A DNA stretch of 64,000 bases from Volvox africanus (Eukaryota; Chlorophyta; Chlorophyceae; Chlamydomonadales; Volvocaceae), in the NCBI GenBank assembly GCA_030268105.1, contig BSDZ01000014.1, positions 2,190,501 to 2,254,500 of the forward strand. The letters are read 5' to 3'. The position numbers were made by a program, and so were the translations under genes. The notes beneath the pieces were generated by a model. That model searched no databases and was not told where the DNA came from. It was given only the letters and a program-made list of their open reading frames with translations. Shown here in pieces: positions 48,686 to 59,474 of this stretch. Each line of letters starts with the position of its first letter. Positions within the stretch are counted from its first letter, which is position 1.

Positions 48686-49108
48686 TGTTGTATATGGTAC
48701 CCACGAAGGGTGGTATCAAAAGATACCGGTTGTTGTGCCAGAGCCCGATTAAGTAGAGCCGCCGACTAGGTCGTACTTGAGAGACCATAAGGCCTCGAAC
48801 CGGGCGTGACCTTCAGAAATCACCACTACAACCGGAGATTCAGTGAACCAGGAACCAGATGTTCCACCATTTACCATTCAGGCGGTAAATGGCCCATTCC
48901 ATACAGGTTATGGAGTAACCGACAGGTTCGGATGTTTCAGGAAGTCGGTTAGTATTGGTCGTCGACAGCCGAGACCAAATCCACAAATCGAATGCCAGAT
49001 GGAAACATGAAACAGTTAATATGATAATTAAATATATTATATTATAAAATAATAAACAGATAATTATTATATCTTAATGAATTACCGAAATGCATTAAGG
49101 ATACAACA
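48686..49108 (-). repeat. 5' LTR of the intact element
   Basis: 423 bp, by eye identical to 41938-42360. It is followed on the plus strand by the right copy of the GCCGA target duplication (49109-49113). Confidence 0.95.
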
Positions 49109-49865
49109 GCCGATGATGGCGCTGTACTGAGGGCTGCCCAGAACCCTTGCCTTCCATCCCATCCCGCTGGATCTGGCTCCCAAGACGGGGCACATAGACG
49201 GGGCATCTCAAGTACAAACGTTGCAATTGTGATTCTAAACATCCTCGTCGCAATGAAGTCACTTCTCATTGCTACTAAAACCAGGACGAGCCAAGCTTTG
49301 AGCCAAGCGGCTGCTGCCTTGGTCGATGCCATCTAGCAGATCCGATGCAATGTTGCCTTCTAGTGGCTCCCTTCCAGGCATGACACACTGAAAATGTTCC
49401 TGACTTTCAGGGGAAAAGTGTTTTCGGGATGTAAAGAGTTTCATACGGGACTTTCCATCATAAGCAGAAGGCGGCTCCATTCGTTACTGAAGCAATTATT
49501 ATTTCTTTACAAATATATGATTAGCTGTTGATGCTGCAGAAATTATACGTATGCTGCCTGCGCAAGCAAGGTTGTCCAATAGAACTGCTACCGTATGACA
49601 TGGACGACCTGACGACTGTGTACAATGGATGGCATTAAATGTACATATAAAGGATGTTGTAAAGCAGGGTTACGAAACATTGTTGCTTACATGGGATTGA
49701 TTGGCAGCCGCACAACCCTGGACGGAGTACGGAAGCACTACTCTTCACTTTTAAGTAGTATGTATGCATAAGATTTGTATTTTACTTTAACTAGTAAAAG
49801 AATAAAAATTTTTCCTGCGTTTATTTTTGTCGTGTACAAAATACTTTATTGCCACCAACCCGCAG
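49109..49865. other. Flank of the retrotransposon, no clear gene
   Basis: Minus-strand frames at 49259-49480 encode a plausible helical peptide (NIASDLLDGIDQGSSRLAQ), but there is no start context or domain. The remainder is AT-rich. Confidence 0.3.
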
Positions 49866-51206
49866 AAAAACGGCCGAAATGACGAGCCATTAGGAACTCA
49901 TAATGGGCGCCCTAGCAAAGGCCAAAAGCAGCCCGCGCATGGTGAAGATGCATCGATGATGGTGCTGGCTGCCAACGCAGCTAGCATACATCAGAAGGAG
50001 AAGGAGGTCAAGGCCGCTAGACGCTGACAGGTTAGTGCAAATACTAGTAGTACGGAGAGTGGATGATGGGGTGTGCAAATTACCAGGCGCGCTTAGCAAA
50101 ATTATTGCTGGATGGGTGATGTACATTACGGATCTCATATACAGGGATGTACAGATCATTAATGTCCTTTAACCTGTTTTCTCCTTTCTGTCTTTTATGT
50201 AATTGTTCCTATTCTCCCCAAACGTACTTCCTTTTTATGTAGGCAAAGAGTTCACAGCCCTCTACGACAAGGAACTCCAGCAGGAAAGCTAGGAACTCAA
50301 GCAAGGCGGCAGCAAAAAAGTTACAGCCCATTCATCCTGTCTTCCTGTTTTATTGAGCTGTAATTTCATGTTTCGTTATATTCTTTTCATTTGCTGTGTG
50401 ATTTGTCATTTGATGTGCCATATGTCGATTTATTTTTCTCTTTTTTGATAGAAATTGTAAGCTTGTAATTTCTCAAATCATATATGTATGCTAACGTCGG
50501 CCCTTGAAGGTAACCAACGATGACGATGTGCGGCCATCCATGAAAGTGAGGCGACCAAGCACGGGCACCAAAAGAAAGGTACGAAATATTGAGGTCAGAC
50601 ATTACTTACTTTTTAATATAACCTTTTTATTACTACCAAGTCCCTTCACGTATTTTGGACCAGCAGGTGCCGTTGGAAGACAAGTCTATGGATGACGATG
50701 ACAGTTACGACCACCAGGGACAGAAGGTAATTTCCTTAGTTCAGCTTATTATCTAAATTTCCTTCATGTTTGAATGTATAATTATAATATGTGTTGTTTC
50801 GACTGATAAAGGTCAAGAGTGTTTCGGAAGGTGTGCGATGTACACGGGCACTACGTCAACGTGGGAGCTCAGGGAGTTAGCAGAAACAGGTAGCAAAGTG
50901 TCCAAGTACATAGTACAGCAAATGAAAGACTATGTTTTTAGAATGATTAGTGGTACTTAAAAGCACTGCCCACCCTAGACATGATTAAGATTATTGTAAC
51001 CGGAAGTGATAATTGCTGAGTGGTGACAGCTTAATTTACATTTATACATATGCATGTAAATAAGTATAATTTTCCTTTTCTAAACTTTTCAGGAGTTGCT
51101 TGAGGAGGAGGTGAGCGAGGACAAGAAGATTGAGGACGAGCAGGATGACGCCACCAGTGCGCCAGAGGAGGACGACAACAGAGAGAGTGAAATAGAAGAC
51201 TATTAG
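49866..51206 (+). pseudogene. Broken multi-exon gene for a charged, probably nuclear protein
   Basis: Exon-like blocks with good borders: 49866 to about 50032, 50243 to about 50320, 50510-50578, 50667-50726 and 51093-51206. The last three are phase 0 throughout and encode a basic patch (MKVRRPSTGTKRK), then Asp-rich and Glu-rich acidic tails (SMDDDDSYD, ELLEEEVSEDKK) ending EIEDY-stop. The first exon carries an in-frame TGA just before its donor. The second has a TAG in an otherwise good coil (FTALYDKELQQES). Either these are decayed or the exon borders differ. A cargo gene of the surrounding repeat-bounded element is possible. Confidence 0.4.
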
Positions 51207-51689
51207 ATAGAACTAACATCTAACATGTTTGTTTCCAAGCTTATATTAGAGCGGGCTGCTAAATGTGCGGTGGCAGATGAAGTTAGGATGTATGTACCTA
51301 ATGATGATTGAAATGATTGGTGCATGGTACAAATGATTATTAAACTCATAAACAAAATTTGATTGGCAGGATTGGATGTGTAGTTGTAATTTGATTGTTT
51401 CGTTGGATTAATGCGTACTCACCAATGGCTGCTTACCTGGATGCTTTCCGAATATTGAACTGTAAATTATTGGCTGGAATATTTTCATCTATCAAAACTG
51501 AAATCCTATTGATATTCTTCATAACAGCTACGTACATTATGACAGGATAGTTTCCGTACACACAAAAATAATTCTGCAGCGGGTGGGCAAAACAGCAAAC
51601 AATAATAGGAACGATAATTGAAACAGTAAAGAAATAACCAGAATGACCAAAAGTAGTTACAGTGAGCAAGAATGCGAGGCTGCCTCGTA

Positions 51690-52255
51690 CGCAAAGCGAA
51701 AGTGGCGCAAATGTTGCTATTGCACGCGTAAGACCTTGCGAAAGCGTGCGAATATGTTAGTTACATGCATTTAAAACTTTTACACAACCCACAACTGCTA
51801 CCTGTGTACGCATTATTCGCAGCATACGCAAGCATGCGTTAATGCGCGTTAGGCGTGTGTATATTGTGTGTTAGAGAACTTTAAGTGCGTTAACTTCCAT
51901 GCACGCTATGTATTTTTGCTTGCGTATGGGTCTCTAACGCTTGCGTTGCGCTAGGCCTAACGCACACCTTAGAATCTATGTGGGTGCGTTTGACATTGTG
52001 TAAGTTCGCGTTAGGTTGCGTTAGCTAACGCAAAGTAAACGCAAACATTTTCGTTCCCTCCCAAAAAAGTTTATTTGTGATTGCGTTAGGTGCGTTAGGA
52101 TTGCGTTAGCGATACACAAGCAATAACGCAATGCGTTTGATTTGCGTTAGGCTTTGCGTTAGCTTGCGTTAGTTCGTGTAAAGCTTGCGTTAGGCTTGAT
52201 TTAGGGGTCCCTAACACGAGCCTAATGCGAGCTAACGCACGAATTCCTTGTTACA
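51690..52255. repeat. Island of scattered GCGTTAG-like repeats, right
   Basis: Denser than the left island. TGCGTTAGG and variants appear many times on the plus strand (for example 52010-52200), with CTAACGC forms mixed in and dominating near the end. Spacing is irregular, so it is not a simple tandem array. Confidence 0.7.
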
Positions 52256-52261
52256 GTGTTG

Positions 52262-52790
52262 GGTCGGCAACCGAATATCGATATTCGGACCTTCGCATAT
52301 TGCATGCGTTGCATTCATTAATATCACGGATTACGCGGTATTTACAACAGTGCTACAAAGGTACTCACACTTGAGATCGGAATCCAGCGAGACCTGTACT
52401 GCGCATGACGCATGCGCATGCGCATGTGATAGGTGCGAGGACGGCCGCCTAGAGACCAAAGTCGGCTTGATGCTATTTTGGGTCAAGTACTCGTGTACTT
52501 AACTAGGTCTGATTCTGATATATACGTTTTACTCATTTATTATCGGCCTGAGCTATTCCAGCATAGCATTCCCAGCCGGATGATGAACGCTGCCCGCAGG
52601 GTCTGACGGCAGACTCCTAATTTGCAACTGAAGATCATTGTAAGTTGAATCTTTCCTTATTTATAAGTCTTCCGCTGTCACGTTGCTTGCACTGAAGTGT
52701 CTTGCTGTTCGTAAGCACCATGCACGTGTAGCTAATACTCAGACGTACAGATTCAGTGCATGATTGAAGAAGGAAGGATACAACACTTAT
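52262..52790 (+). repeat. LTR-like segment related to the left end of the decayed gypsy element
   Basis: Shares with 36693-37190 the palindromic block CAACCGAATATCG..ATTCGGA, GTGCGAGGACGGC, TAAGTCTTCCGCTGTC and CTTGCTGT in the same order. It ends GGATACAACA like an LTR. No primer-binding site follows. It probably belongs to a different element from the integrase fragment beside it. Confidence 0.55.
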
Positions 52791-52799
52791 GACGGGTCA

Positions 52800-54152
52800 T
52801 CATGAAAGAGTATCATGATACCCCATGCGCTGGCCACCGCGGCATTGACCGCACCAAACAAGCCGCAACAAACTTACTGGTGGCCTGGACTAGATACTGA
52901 CGTGAAGGCCTACGTCAAGTCTTGTCCTCAATGTCAGCATAACAAACCAACCAACACTAAGCCGTGTGGTTTGCTGCAGCCGCTCCCCATACCTTCTTCC
53001 GTGTGGGAGAGCATATCAATGGATTTGATAACCCAGCTACCAACAACTCGCAATGGGCATGATGCGATCGTAGTGTTTGTGGACCGGCTGAGCAAAATGA
53101 CGCACTTTGCTCCCACCCACACGACCGCAGGAGCGGAAGAGTTGGCTCGCCTTTTTGTAGCCACTGTATTCCGGCAGCACGGCCTTCCAAAGAACATTAT
53201 CTCTGACCGGGACCCACGTTTTACAAGCAATTTCTGGAAGGAAATATTTCGCCTATTGGGCACCCACCTCCATATGAGCACAGCCTTCCATCCACAAACA
53301 GATGGACAAACAGAGCGAATGAACCGCTTACTGGAAGAGACATTACGGCACTATATCTCCCCTAATCAGGATGATTGGGATGATCACTTACCGTTGATTG
53401 AGTTTGCTATCAATAACTCCAAACAACGTTCGACAGGTATGACACCATTTTTGCTTAATGGTGTCCAGCAACCGCGTGTGCCGGTTGACCTGCATATACC
53501 CTCGAAAGTGCCAGCTGCTGATGAGTACTCCACCATCATGCGCAAGCGATTGCAACTCGCTAAAACTTGTCTCCAGGCTGCGCAATCTAGACAAAAACAG
53601 GATGCTGACTCTTCTCGGCGCCCCGTGCGTTATGAGGTTGGGCAAAAAGTGCTGTTAAGTACCAAGAATATTAACCTTAAAAAACCTGGAACTAAGAAGC
53701 TGATGCCAAAATTCATCGGCCCATATACAGTTGTCGCTAATATTGGTGAAACAGCGGTAAAACTTGGCTTACCAGCTGAATCTCGCCCGGTCTTTCATGT
53801 GTCACTCCTGAAACCATTCAAGGAGGACGCTCAGCGACAACCACCCTCACCACTTGTTATTGAGGGTGAACCATTCTACATGGTTGAAGCCATTGTAGAT
53901 CATCGGGATGTCTCAATCCGTGGGGGCAGAGGTAAAACTCGTCGAGAGTACCTTATCAAGTGGGAAGGATATGATTCCACTCACAATACATATGAAACCG
54001 AGGCATCACTGAAAGAATCAGATCCTCTGGTGGAAGCCATCGAGGAGTATGAGCGAAGACTCAAAGCCAAAGGGCCACTGAGAAAGAAACCTCATCCAAG
54101 AGGAGACGGTGACGCTCCCGGGACGTTTCGCTTCAGAGGGGGGGGGATGTAG
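52800..54152 (+). pseudogene. Second-family gypsy fragment: integrase and chromodomain
   Basis: A 445-codon frame from 52815 carries the CC half of the zinc finger (SCPQCQHNK), the DDE core (MDLITQLP, SDRDPRF, PQTDGQTERMNR) and a chromodomain (EYLIKWEGYDSTHNTYE). The HH half (EYHDTPCAGHRGIDRTKQ) lies just upstream in another frame, so there is a frameshift near 52870. Protease, RT and RNase H are missing. The family differs clearly from the other two elements here. A polypurine tract (54138-54147) and TGTAGGAAACTACA mark the start of its 3' LTR. Confidence 0.88.
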
Positions 54153-54688
54153 GAAACTACATTTACCTTAGAGAAACAGGCCCAGATAAAGCGGTAGGCA
54201 ATCATGCAATAAGCATGATGCCTAACCGAAAACTAACTACGAGTAAACTTCGCGATTTGCAAAGAAGATTGCCGTACATCTTGGCTAGGTGAGCCAATAT
54301 TAAAGTCACCCTGGTGAAGAGCTAAGGCCTGACATTTTAGTATCACAATACTAATTGTTCGGAGTTCAAGACTCCGCTGTCACCAATTATTCCCAATAGA
54401 TGTACCATTTCGCGACGCTAATTTACTTGCGAGCTATTTCTAAACCTGCAAAAGCTACGCTTCCGCACAAATCTAGTAGTATTCTGAAAGGGACTGCTAC
54501 ACAACCTGTAAAGAGGAGGATAGATGACGAACCTAGCTAGTGCTGTGAGCATTACGGACATCCCTAGCCTTCAGCAGGCTTGGACGCACAGGCGGCAGGC
54601 CTGCCGCTGACACCTCTCTTACTTTTGGACTAATAAGCCAGCTTACCGCTCTTCTGCCCATCCCCCATACTTGCCTTCACTTATGCAG
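54148..54688. other. Probable 3' LTR remnant and upstream region of the M11 gene
   Basis: Begins TGTAGGAAACTACATTTACC directly after the polypurine tract, as an LTR should. The LTR end may be near 54500 (GCTACACAACC), but no second copy exists in the window to prove it. The signal-peptide exon of the M11 gene is not visible here. Confidence 0.45.
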
Positions 54689-57669
54689 TCGGAGGCCAAA
54701 ACACACCTAGGGGAGCGGGCAAACCTTTGAGGTCCCCACCACCACCTCCATCAGACCCATATACAACCACGTTCACCCTGATGGGGGAGGTCAAAGTCGT
54801 GGACACCCACGACGGACATCTGTCATACTTATTATATGACGTTGAGGGAAACGTGACACCTTTCGCACCCGGCATTCAATTCCCAGATGTTGATGACAAT
54901 GGTTATCCCATATCACCCGGTGACACGATTGAAGTGGTAAGTAATAATAAGCTAACCTAATTACGAAAGTAACATGGGCCGCTGGCCTATGCAACATGCA
55001 TGAATAGGCCCTGCGTATGTAGCTGCCCCGGTCTACCCAGCTCTGTCCCCACCGCTCGCTGTGCACCTCCGCGGGTCGTTAATAATGTGGTCAGGCATCT
55101 TACAATCAGCCGGGCCACTTCATTCTGTCGGCATATATATGTAACATGTAGACTGTATGTACAGTCGGTAAGATACAGGATGCGCTGCAGTACGGCCCGC
55201 AGGTCAGCAAGGCCCACGATAGATGGGTGGTTGTCCATGCAGGTCAGTGTTAGGCGCCAACAGCTGTATCTCCTTACCCCCACCTACAGGAAGTAAGGGT
55301 CCAGCCAACAACAGGAAGCAAGGTGCTCACGCAGTTGATGACATCCTAAATACCACTGCCCCGAGGTCCGAACCCCACATGGTAGATAGTGCGATGAAGC
55401 CCCTGGTGATGCGGGGTCTTCGGACCTCGTGAACCCTAGGGACCCATCGAGGGGCACTGGGGGCTCATTGCACTATCTGCCATATTCTTGGATACAAACC
55501 AGGACAGTTGGAAGATTCCATCTACCCTAAATTAATTGAATGAGCCGTACGTCACCTATGTAACCTATAAGTATCGATCAGCAGCAGAGACAAACCGCCC
55601 ACTCACTCCTAGCGAGTGGAAGGAGCGAGTGGACTTTGATTATTTATACCCAGCAGCAGGGAGGACTAATCTTCTACCTTCATAACGCCCTACACGCACG
55701 AGCATCTTGTGAGGCCTTTTCAGCAATATCAATATCAACTCTGCATCTCCCACCCGGTCCCGCAGGAGTGCGTTCTTGGGCGTCCCAATTACTGCGGCAG
55801 AAATACGTTTGTGGGCGTTACTGCAGTGCCTGCCCCATTGGTGAAGACGCAACCTGCACTTGTCCCACTGAAGCGATCATACAAGCCTGTATCAGTTTAA
55901 AATCAGTGAAAATCATCGTGCCAGCAAATTTCCTGTGTCGTCCAGATGTCGCCTACTTCGCGCCATGCACCGAGTTGAATGGAACCGCTTTGGACATCAA
56001 TTACAGACTCCTCGTCATGATCCTGGACTACACTGCATGCGGGTTTGCGCCCTCCCTGGACGTGGACACGGTTACCAGGCTGTACATGGGTCCCAACCGC
56101 GATGGCAATGGGGGCGTTGCTGAAAAGTTTAATGAGTGCTCGTACGGCAAGTTCAACATAAGCTACTTCCAAGCAGCAGTAGTTAAGCCGGCCTGCTCCA
56201 CCGCCGTCACCAGCGGATGCAGCTGGTGGGCTATCTCCTCGGCAGCCGACGCCGCCGCTAAGGCGCAACTGGGCCTTCCGTTCTTTTCAAACTTCACATA
56301 TTACACTTACGTGGTGCCACCCGGACTGCAAAGTGTGTGTCCCTGGGCGGGTCTGGCCCTGCTGCCCGGGAAACAAACGTGGCTGCAGTCCACGGGCTAT
56401 GGTGTCCTCCGGTGGGCTACCATAATGCATGACACCATCCACAACTTCGGTGAGGTGTATGAGGATGGATGAGGATGCTAGCTGAGTGTTGGCGGCTACA
56501 TGCAGAAATGGAGGAGCAGGCACAGAGCGGGATTGTAGTTTGTGTAGCTAGGTGTTTTATCTCTATTTTTATCTCTACTTTATCTCTTTTTAGCATATCC
56601 GCCTCCGCCTTTGCCTCTGCCTCTCCACCTCTCCGCCTGCGTATCGTGATATTGATAAGGATGCATAATCCTGGCGTTACCTCGCGAGATCCTTCTAGAG
56701 GTACTTCTTAGAGCATGATACAGCAATATGCGCCTTGTTGTGGATGGACGTGATACCGCCTGCCGAAGGTCTGTGGCATTCCTGGAAGAATGGTTTGGAG
56801 TTCGAGGACTACTCCACAGCCATGGGTCGTGGTGACTCCTGCCCCAATGCCGCCGAGCTCTCTCGCCTGGGATGGGCAACTGCAGCCGCGGGCGGCGATG
56901 AAATCAACACCGGCGTATTGACGGCACCTGGCACATTCGTGACCTGGACCCTGCCGGCCACCTACATCACGGGCGACAATAGCTATTTGCGCGTGATTCC
57001 GAACTGGATGCCCACGTACGGCAACAACACACTTGAAAAGAACCTCTATATTGCGCTGCGAGTACCGAAGGCCGGTGATGCTGGGATGAGTTCGACGTAC
57101 AGCAACAGGGTCCACATCCACGAGGTCAACGCGACCATGGTAAGGAGGAGCATAATACTGCCAGTCGGGGGGGAGGGTTACTCTGCGGCCAAGGTCTAAT
57201 TGTTCGTCATAGTTAGCAGCGTGGAATCCATGTATGTCGTCCTTGTCATTATTAATCAGACAGCCCTCACTCGGTCCCCACCCACATACAGGACAATGGT
57301 TTCCCGCCTTTAGTTCCTTTCGTTGACCGTAAAATTCAAATCATCAACATGATCCCACAAAATACTTGGCAAGTGATATCGGGATACAACCTGGTGGTCG
57401 TCACGGGCCCCTTGACGTCCAGCGACACCATCCAGGTGTCCCTCTGCCGCTTTGAGGCTTCCGACAGCAGCCAGTGCAGCCCCCCCTCACCACCACCACC
57501 ACCACCACCGCCAATGCCTCCTCGGGCCCCGATTCCTTTTCCAAAGCCCCTGCCACCGTCACCTCCATCCCCCAAGCCGCCGCCGTCCCGCAAACCACCA
57601 TCCCGCAAACCACCATCGCCCAAGCCGCCACCGCCCAAGCCGCCACCCCGTAAAATAATACCCATCTAA
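54689..57669 (+). CDS. Gametolysin-family (M11) metalloprotease with HDxxH zinc motif and Pro-rich tail
   Basis: Exons seen: 54689-54936, probably one from 55290, a large one ending at 56449, 56769-57139 and 57292-57669. The last three are phase-compatible. Family blocks include LLVMILDYTACGF, KFNECSYGKFN, TYYTYVVPPGLQ, WAGLALLPGKQTWLQ and, after the zinc site, FEDYSTAMGRGDSCPNA. The zinc motif spans the 56449/56769 junction and reads HDTIHNFGLWH, that is HExxHxxGxxH with Asp for the catalytic Glu. The C-terminus is a hydroxyproline-type tail (SPPSPPPPPPPPMPP, KPPSPKPPPPKPPP). Gametolysins cut cell-wall glycoproteins in gamete release, and Volvox VMPs act in the extracellular matrix. The 5' part (before about 55900) is uncertain: frames conflict and no signal peptide was found. 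Confidence 0.85.
55362..55486. repeat. Paired hairpins in an intron of the M11 gene
   Basis: CGAGGTCCGAACCCC pairs with GGGGTCTTCGGACCTCG (55362-55376/55413-55429). ATGGTAGATAGTGCGATGA pairs with the segment at 55464-55486 ending GCACTATCTGCCAT. The arms interleave, so two alternative folds compete. Confidence 0.65.
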
Positions 57670-58832
57670 ACCCGATCAAAGGTTTGTTGGCTGCACTGCC
57701 TCCATTCCTCACTATAGCTATTTTTAACAGATTAGAATACACGAGATCGGTGTTTCTTTCTCAGGCTGGGACCACCAGTAGTTACTCAGCAGTGCCAATC
57801 TCGGAACACCAGTGTGAGGTGAGGGCACTAACTAGTGGTGGTGAGTAGAAAGTGCCACGGTATGTAGCTAGGTGCTTATTCTCAAATATGCAGATTGAGC
57901 TCGCTGCCACACCCGTGTGTCCATGGAAATGTGGAAATAATTTATTACCCAGCCTTGCAGAACGTCTTGTTACAATAGATCTTCATAGATCTTCACACAT
58001 TTCGCAGGTTCACATATGGGTCTATGCGTCTTGCGCTTTCCTCCGTGCGATTGAGTGCATGCACGTGCTGCTGCTGTGTCGGAGACGGCAGATGACGACG
58101 GGGGCTGACTGCGGGTTGTCAACTTATCATGTTGTATGTTGTTGGTTGGAGGCGGCACCCCGCCCGAGCGTGCTCGCCATCGGGTTGTAATGTTCGTTGT
58201 CGTGAGGGCCTCACCTCCCTCCCTCCCCCTTCCTCCCCTGCTCCTTTTTCCATGAACAAAAGCATCTCCGCCCTCAAGAGGGACAACTAACGGCAAAGTG
58301 GAACAAATTCGGACAAGTGTTGATTTTTTTACCATTTAAAAATCGCGGCTTTCTTAGTGCTCATGTCTGCCCAGCCGGCCAGTTACGGCATACGTACGAC
58401 AGCGCCCTCAGTCGGGTGTGTGATGTCACACAAGGTGCCTTACAAGGTGGTGATTGTCGGGGGAGGGAGGTGAACCGGACCAGTGGTAACCACCAGAGAG
58501 TCACTTCCGCACGGCAAATTTCCGTACTACTGTACTACAGTACAGAACGTCAGTTACACAAACTTCCCCAGTCCGATAGAGAGAGCCCTGGTAGCAGCGC
58601 GCAACAAACGCTTGCGGTAAAGGCACACGAGAGGGGCAAATAAGAAAGCAGAACTGTTCCATACCAGATATTAAGCCATACCGTACGGTGCAGTACGAAG
58701 CCAAAGACCCAAGCCATGGGACTGAACACAACGAACCCGCGGGACCAGTCCTGTTCAGGGGCGCCGGTCCAGGGGAGGTTGGCACAGCGCGCTGTACCGA
58801 GCGCCCTACCTAAGGACCAGAGCAAAACACAA
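57670..58832. other. Convergent 3' regions of the M11 gene and PEX12
   Basis: No supported coding exon. TGTAA at 58186-58190 is a good polyadenylation signal for the M11 gene, giving a 3' UTR of about 0.5 kb. Confidence 0.5.
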
Positions 58833-59474
58833 TTACGCCGCCTCGTACAATTTCCGTACATGATCTAATTTCGCGGGCAGTAGGGAGACGGGGCAGCGGC
58901 CGTACTGCAGGACGTGGCTGAAGGCGCAGGGGTAACAGAATACGTAGCCAGAGGTAGCGATGGTGGCGCGGTTCGTGGTGCGAGATCTGTTGCGCGGCCA
59001 GGAGGTAGGTCAGTGGCGGTGGATCAGTGGCGGTAAGTCAGTGCCAAATTAGGTTACGTTAAATGACAATTACGGAAGTCCGGTTGGTTTTAAGTGCTGC
59101 CGGGTTGTGAGTGCCCCCGACTTAACAACACACACATACACACATAATACCTGCTGATGCGTGATGTTATGGAAAATACGACACACATATATACGCAACC
59201 TCGTACACATGCTTTGGTTCATCACAACCCTCCCCCTCACCAACTACCACTTACTACGAATGAACGCATTTCCCCACCCACTCGCCCATCAACCGTATCG
59301 CAAGACACACCCGGCACCCACCCACCTGCACAGGGGACAGTCCGACGGGTCAGCGGGCAGTCCCACTCCTTCCGGCGGCGACACCGGCCTTGGCGGCGGC
59401 GGCGGTGGCGGCGGCGGCAATACCTTGCTTCTTGCCAGGGAGCCCTCCGCCGTCGAGTACCACCATTCCAACGC
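58833..59474 (-). CDS. PEX12: PEX12 C-terminal RING exons (partial)
   Basis: Two minus-strand exons (59474-59326 and 58986-58833) join in phase. The first starts ALEWWYSTAEGSLARSKVL, the linker before the RING, with a run of nine prolines, and ends DCPLC. The second continues RSRTTNRATIATSGYVFCYP, CAFSHVLQYGRCPVSLLPAK and LDHVRKLYEAA-stop. This is the PEX12 RING-like domain (CPLC, SGYVFCYxC, CPV), part of the PEX2/PEX10/PEX12 peroxisomal ubiquitin ligase that recycles the PEX5 receptor. The roughly 250 residues of N-terminal membrane domain expected upstream were not found between 59475 and 61400. They are either in short exons I missed or absent, making this a remnant. Confidence 0.8.

Larger units (their letters stand above)
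41938..49108 (-). mobile_element. Intact Ty3/gypsy LTR retrotransposon (chromovirus type)
   Basis: The 7171-bp element is flanked by GCCGA on both sides. It has two 423-bp LTRs that begin TGTTGTAT and end ATACAACA and appear identical when read side by side. Transcription runs on the minus strand, so the right LTR is the 5' one. The primer-binding site is 48682-48670, gag 47880-46501, pol 46452-42430, and the polypurine tract is next to the left LTR. Domain order is Gag, protease, RT, RNase H, integrase, chromodomain. Identical LTRs and intact frames indicate a recent insertion that may still be active. Confidence 0.95.
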
